Shown here one piece after another: positions 6,336 to 9,566 of a stretch of DNA of 9,566 nucleotides (positions within the stretch are counted from its first letter, which is position 1; each line of letters opens with the position of its first letter). Location of the stretch: NCBI GenBank assembly GCA_003645555.1, contig QNFN01000045.1, positions 1 through 9,566 on the forward strand, read 5' to 3'. The translations under genes and the position numbers were made by a program. The stretch comes from Gammaproteobacteria bacterium. GTDB lineage: Bacteria; Pseudomonadota; Gammaproteobacteria; QNFN01. A model generated the notes under the pieces. The model worked only from the letters and a program-made list of their open reading frames with translations, was not told where the DNA came from and searched no databases.

Positions 6336-8423
6336 CTAGACATCACCATAGCGGGTGCGTGTGCCAAGCCAGCGCGCGATCAGCGGCTCAACCGACCCGG
6401 GGTGGTTGGCAAGCAGGATCTCGGCACATTGCTGGACGTCGCCGAGCAGGGCCTGGTCACGCAACAGGTCGGCGATGCGCAACTGCAACTCGCCGGTCTG
6501 GCGCGTGCCGAGCACCTCGCCCGGGCCGCGAATCTCGAGGTCGCGGCGAGCGATGGCGAAGCCATCCTGACTTTCGCGCAGCACCTCCAGGCGACGCCGT
6601 GCATTCTGGCTCAGACCCTCACGGTAGAGCAGCACGCAGAAGCTCTGCTCGCCGCCACGCCCGACGCGGCCGCGTAGCTGGTGCAACTGGGCCAGGCCGA
6701 GTCGCTCGGCGTTGTCGATGATCATCAGGGTTGCATTGGGCACGTCGACACCGACCTCAATGACCGTGGTCGCGACCAGCAGGTCGATTTCGCCGCTCTT
6801 GAAGGCGGTCATTACCGCTTTTTTCTCCTCGCTCTTCAGTCTCCCATGCACCAGGCCAATGCGCAGATCCGGCAAAGCCTCGGCGAGACCGGCTGCGGTT
6901 GCTTCCGCAGCCTCGGCCTCGAGGGCCTCGGATTCCTCGATCAAGGTGCAGACCCAGTAGGCCTGGCGCCCCTCGGCGCAGGCGTCACGCACCCGGGTCA
7001 CCACCTCGTCGCGCCGTCGCGATGGCAGGGCCACGGTGGTGACCGGCTTGCGTCCCGGAGGCAGTTCGTCGATCACCGACAGGTCGAGGTCGGCATAAAC
7101 GGCCATCGCCAGGGTGCGCGGGATCGGCGTCGCGGTCATGATCAGTTGGTGCGGGCGGCGTCCACCGTCGACCCCCTTGTCACGCATCGCCAGTCGCTGG
7201 TGAACGCCGAAGCGGTGCTGCTCATCGACCACCACCAGCCCCAGGCGAGCGAACACCGGTTCTTCCTGGAACAGGGCATGAGTACCGATGGCCAGCTGGG
7301 CGCTGCCGTCAGCCAGCGCGGCCAGCGTGGCGCGACGTTCGCTTTTAGCGCTCCGGCCACCGAGCCAGGCGGTGCTGACGCCAAGCGGCTCGAGCCAGTG
7401 GCGGAAGTTGTCCGCATGCTGTTCCGCGAGCAGCTCGGTCGGGGCCACGACCACGGCTTGCCATCCGGCCTCGATCGCTTGCAGTACGGCCGCGGCGGCG
7501 ACCACCGTCTTGCCCGAGCCGACATCGCCTTGCAGCAGGCGCAGCATGGGCTGGCCACGCGCCAGGTCGGCGTGGATCTCGTCGATCACGCGTGTTTGTG
7601 CGCCGGTCAGTGAAAACGGCAGACGGCCACGAAGTGAAGTGAATAATTTGCCCGGCGGTGCCAGTAACGGCGCGGCGTACTGCTGCAACCGTGCGCGCAG
7701 CAGGCGCAGGCTGAGCTGGTGGGCGAGCAGTTCCTCGAAGGCGAGACGGCGGCGCAAGGGTTCGGTAGAGGGTGCGGAGGTCTCACCGAGTGGCGGGGCG
7801 TGGATGCGTTGCACGGCCTCGGTCAGCGGCGGCAGGTCGTAACGTTGCAGCAGTTCGCGTGGCAGCCAGTCATGGATGGTGACACGGCCGGTGGTGACCA
7901 GGTGCAACGCCTGGTTGACCAGGTTGCGCAAGGTGAGCTGGCGCACCCCCTCGGTGACCGGATAGACCGGCGTCAATGTGTCGGTGGCGGCTTGTTCAGA
8001 CTGGATGCCGAGTCGGTACTCGGGGTGCACCATCTCCAGTCCGGCTGGCCCCGGGCGTGCCTCGCCGAAGCACTCGATCGGCGCGCCGCGCTGAAAGCCC
8101 TGCTGCTGCTGGCGGCTGAAGTGGAAAAAACGCAGCGTCAGTGCACCGGTGCCGTCGGCGATTCGGACCAGCAACGCGCGACGCCGGCCGAACTGGACCT
8201 GCGCCAGCTCGACTTCGCCACGCACCCGCGCCGCCTGTCCCGGCCGCAGCGTGCCCAGCGACACCAGGGTGGTGCGGTCCTCGTAACGCAGCGGGAGATG
8301 GAACAGCAGGTCCTGGAGGCAGTGCAGGTCGAGTCGCGCCAGGCGCTCGGCGACCCGCGGGCCGACCCGGTTGAGCGTGGTCAGCGGCAAGCGCTCGGCG
8401 GCCGACGGGGTCTCGTCGTTCAC
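6336..8423 (-). CDS. recG: ATP-dependent DNA helicase RecG
   Basis: Superfamily 2 helicase (695 aa; E. coli 693) that remodels stalled replication forks, Holliday junctions and R-loops. An N-terminal LTTLNRVGPRVAERL helix-hairpin region leads to the OB-fold wedge (about residues 60-120) that splits the fork. Walker A GDVGSGKT is at 299-306, the DEQH box at 400-403, TATPIPRT at 430-437, and QLRGRVGRGG around 582-591. The C-terminal GEVLGTRQTGE (635-645) is the RecG-type translocation loop. The GTG at 8423 was chosen because it gives the normal length and N-terminus; the only other in-frame start is 33 codons upstream inside ppk. No strong ribosome site precedes it, and it may depend on coupling through the mini-ORF at 8420-8449. 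It ends one base before the ubiA start. Confidence 0.95.
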   Translation of the reverse strand: MNDETPSAAERLPLTTLNRVGPRVAERLARLDLHCLQDLLFHLPLRYEDRTTLVSLGTLRPGQAARVRGEVELAQVQFGRRRALLVRIADGTGALTLRFFHFSRQQQQGFQRGAPIECFGEARPGPAGLEMVHPEYRLGIQSEQAATDTLTPVYPVTEGVRQLTLRNLVNQALHLVTTGRVTIHDWLPRELLQRYDLPPLTEAVQRIHAPPLGETSAPSTEPLRRRLAFEELLAHQLSLRLLRARLQQYAAPLLAPPGKLFTSLRGRLPFSLTGAQTRVIDEIHADLARGQPMLRLLQGDVGSGKTVVAAAAVLQAIEAGWQAVVVAPTELLAEQHADNFRHWLEPLGVSTAWLGGRSAKSERRATLAALADGSAQLAIGTHALFQEEPVFARLGLVVVDEQHRFGVHQRLAMRDKGVDGGRRPHQLIMTATPIPRTLAMAVYADLDLSVIDELPPGRKPVTTVALPSRRRDEVVTRVRDACAEGRQAYWVCTLIEESEALEAEAAEATAAGLAEALPDLRIGLVHGRLKSEEKKAVMTAFKSGEIDLLVATTVIEVGVDVPNATLMIIDNAERLGLAQLHQLRGRVGRGGEQSFCVLLYREGLSQNARRRLEVLRESQDGFAIARRDLEIRGPGEVLGTRQTGELQLRIADLLRDQALLGDVQQCAEILLANHPGSVEPLIARWLGTRTRYGDV

Positions 8424-8449
8424 GCGCGCCGCAGTTCGCCCAGCCGCAT
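8420..8449 (-). other. Nine-codon mini-ORF linking ppk and recG
   Basis: A nine-residue frame (MRLGELRRA) starts with ATG at 8449-8447, sharing its A with the ppk stop (TGATG), and ends with TGA at 8422-8420, interlocked with the recG GTG (GTGA at 8423-8420). Ribosomes ending ppk could restart here and hand over to recG, which lacks a clear ribosome site of its own. The geometry is seen directly; translation is inferred, and chance is a real alternative for so short a frame. Confidence 0.35.
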
Positions 8450-9519
8450 CAGCTACCCTGCTCGGCGAGCTGCCCGAGCAGGGTAGCCTGGGCGCTGACC
8501 GGCCTGCGTCGGCCGGTTTCACAATGCCGGTAGCTGCCGTCGGGCAGCTGCTCCCAGGACTGGACGTTGTCGGTGAGGTAGAGCTCGATGGACTCGTTGA
8601 TGATGCGTTTTTTCAGCTTCGGGTCCTCGACCGGGAAGCAGCTCTCGACCCGACGGAAGAAGTTGCGGTCCATCCAGTCGGCGCTGGAACCGTAGACCAG
8701 CGGGTCGCCATCATTGTGGAAGCAGAAAATCCGCGAATGCTCGAGGAAGCGGCCGACGATCGAGCGTACGCGGATGTTCTCGGAGACCCCGGGGATGCCG
8801 GAGCGCAGGCAGCAGATGCCGCGCACGACCAGGTCGATCTTCACTCCGGCCTGGGAGGCGCGGTACATCGCCTGGATGATCTTCGGTTCGACCAGCGAGT
8901 TCATGCGCGCGAACACCCGTGCCGGCTTGCCGGAACGGGCGGCCTCGGCCTCGTGCTCAATCAACTCGACCCTGCGCTTGTGCAGCGTGAATGGTGATTG
9001 CAGCAGCTTCTTCAGGCGCGTGATCCGGCCGAGTCCGGTGAGCTGCTGGAACAGCTTGTGCACATCCTCGCCGATCTCCTTGTTACAGGTGAGCAGGCCG
9101 TAGTCGGTGTACAGGCGCGCGGTACTGGCGTGGTAGTTGCCCGTGCCGAGATGGATGTAGCGGCGCAGCTTGCGTCCCTCGCGGCGCACGATCATCAGCA
9201 GTTTGGCGTGAGTCTTGTAGCCAACCACGCCGTAGACGACGTGGGCGCCGGCCTCCTGCAGACGGGTGGCGAGACCGATGTTGGCCTCCTCGTCGAAGCG
9301 TGCGCGCAATTCGATTACGGCGGTCACCTCCTTGCCGGCACGGGCGGCGTCGACCAGGGCCTGGACCAGCGTCGAGTCGGTGTCGGTGCGGTAGATGGTC
9401 TGCTTGATCGCCAGTACGGCCGGGTCGACAGCAGCCTGGCGTACCAGGTCCTGCACCGGGGAGAACGCCTCGTAGGGGTGGTGCAGTAGCAGGTCGCCCT
9501 CGGTGATCGCCTCGACCAT
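8449..9519 (-). CDS. ppk: Polyphosphate kinase 1, C-terminal half (5' part interrupted and cut by window edge)
   Basis: Polyphosphate kinase PPK1 reversibly makes polyphosphate from ATP through a phosphohistidine. The readable frame gives 356 residues, about the C-terminal half of the usual 690-720. It begins near the equivalent of E. coli residue 330 with [18 protein letters not shown]. The phosphorylated histidine is His104 in YKTHAKLL (E. coli His435). A second active-site histidine is His261 in FLEHSRIF (His592). The metal-site arginines match Arg44 (QTIYRTD) and Arg74 (ELRARFDEE). SSADWMDRN is at 278-286. The ATG at 9519 is only the first start codon in the open frame, not a credible native start. 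Two codons upstream the same frame has TAG (9523-9525), and ppk-like sequence continues beyond it to 9566. It is upstream of recG on the same strand. Confidence 0.9.
   Translation of the reverse strand: MVEAITEGDLLLHHPYEAFSPVQDLVRQAAVDPAVLAIKQTIYRTDTDSTLVQALVDAARAGKEVTAVIELRARFDEEANIGLATRLQEAGAHVVYGVVGYKTHAKLLMIVRREGRKLRRYIHLGTGNYHASTARLYTDYGLLTCNKEIGEDVHKLFQQLTGLGRITRLKKLLQSPFTLHKRRVELIEHEAEAARSGKPARVFARMNSLVEPKIIQAMYRASQAGVKIDLVVRGICCLRSGIPGVSENIRVRSIVGRFLEHSRIFCFHNDGDPLVYGSSADWMDRNFFRRVESCFPVEDPKLKKRIINESIELYLTDNVQSWEQLPDGSYRHCETGRRRPVSAQATLLGQLAEQGS
8452..8487 (-). other. Perfect 14-bp hairpin at the 3' end of ppk
   Basis: GCTACCCTGCTCGG (8452-8465) and CCGAGCAGGGTAGC (8474-8487) are exact reverse complements around an 8-base loop. 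The stem is within the last twelve ppk codons and touches the stop codon. No T-run follows on the minus strand, so it is not a standard intrinsic terminator. It could slow ribosomes or exonucleases at the ppk-recG boundary. Confidence 0.6.
8498..8517 (-). other. Second hairpin just upstream in ppk
   Basis: ACCGGCC (8498-8504) and GGCCGGT (8511-8517) form a perfect 7-bp stem with a 6-base loop, ten bases from the 14-bp hairpin. In the ppk transcript the two stems would stand in tandem. GC-rich coding DNA often forms stems of this size by chance, so this one alone means little. Confidence 0.35.
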
Positions 9520-9522
9520 GAA

Positions 9523-9525
9523 CTA
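9523..9525 (-). other. In-frame amber stop (TAG) within ppk
   Basis: TAG lies in the ppk frame two codons before the ATG at 9519. Upstream in the same frame the codons read PLTPCRPARLTHL. Their P-x-x-P-A-R-L spacing matches, without any gap, the segment that precedes the (L/F)EAIxxGDxLLHHPY block in other PPK1 proteins as I remember them. This suggests a base substitution rather than a frameshift. It is either a real nonsense mutation or a sequence error. Confidence 0.5.
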
Positions 9526-9566
9526 CAAGTGCGTCAGCCGGGCCGGACGGCACGGCGTCAACGGCC

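Noticed and set aside
6681..7613. Plus-strand open frame (310 codons) opposite recG, and a similar one at 7719-8486
   Set aside because: Complementary-frame shadows of recG, which has all helicase motifs; no ribosome site or recognisable domain.
7715..7722. GCTGGTGG (E. coli Chi octamer), also on the minus strand near 7232-7239 and 6136-6143
   Set aside because: An 8-base GC-rich word is expected by chance at this composition, and Chi sequence differs among bacteria.
8424..8522. RecG start at ATG 8522 adding 33 residues
   Set aside because: The added sequence lies inside ppk coding and its hairpins, does not resemble RecG, and the GTG at 8423 gives the normal length.
9083..9553. Minus-strand open frame overlapping ppk in another frame
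   Set aside because: Considered as a frameshifted ppk start. Its translation does not resemble PPK1, while the frame with the TAG does.

Overview
The window is chromosomal DNA from a GC-rich bacterium (roughly 65 % GC by eye), almost certainly a gammaproteobacterium. The evidence is the BioC-BioH type of biotin operon, an UbiA close to the E. coli enzyme, a divergent comF/bioB arrangement as I recall from pseudomonads, and a recognisable gammaproteobacterial BirA operator. I cannot name the genus. This is densely packed housekeeping DNA; I found no defence system, prophage, CRISPR array or new multi-gene system.

Left block (1-4707): an imperfect palindrome of about 80 bp (2-81) follows the end of a five-gene minus-strand operon transcribed bioB-bioF-bioH-bioC-bioD. 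Each gene overlaps the next by 4 or 8 bases. BioC and BioH together disguise and release a pimeloyl chain on fatty-acid synthase, and BioF, BioD and BioB carry it towards biotin. BioA (KAPA to DAPA) is not in the window. The operon reads from a promoter with a perfect TTGACA -35 box in the 97-bp gap before comF. A near-consensus BirA operator, with half-sites at 4675-4683 and 4699-4707, covers that -35 box and runs over the comF ribosome-binding site and start codon.

Middle (4697-5407): comF, a zinc-finger phosphoribosyltransferase-like protein, is the only plus-strand gene. It meets ubiA tail to tail with a 3-bp gap.

Right block (5411-9566): a second minus-strand cluster reads ppk-recG-ubiA. 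It holds polyphosphate kinase (cut by the window edge), the RecG branch-migration helicase, and 4-hydroxybenzoate polyprenyltransferase for ubiquinone. The ppk frame has an in-frame TAG at 9523-9525, with ppk-like coding continuing in register upstream of it. The ppk 3' end carries a perfect 14-bp hairpin. A nine-codon mini-ORF joins the ppk stop to the recG GTG start by a TGATG and then a GTGA overlap.

The best items for a second look are the BirA operator inside the comF start, the ppk amber codon, the ppk-recG junction, the palindrome at the left edge, and an Asn-to-His change in the first metal-binding motif of UbiA.
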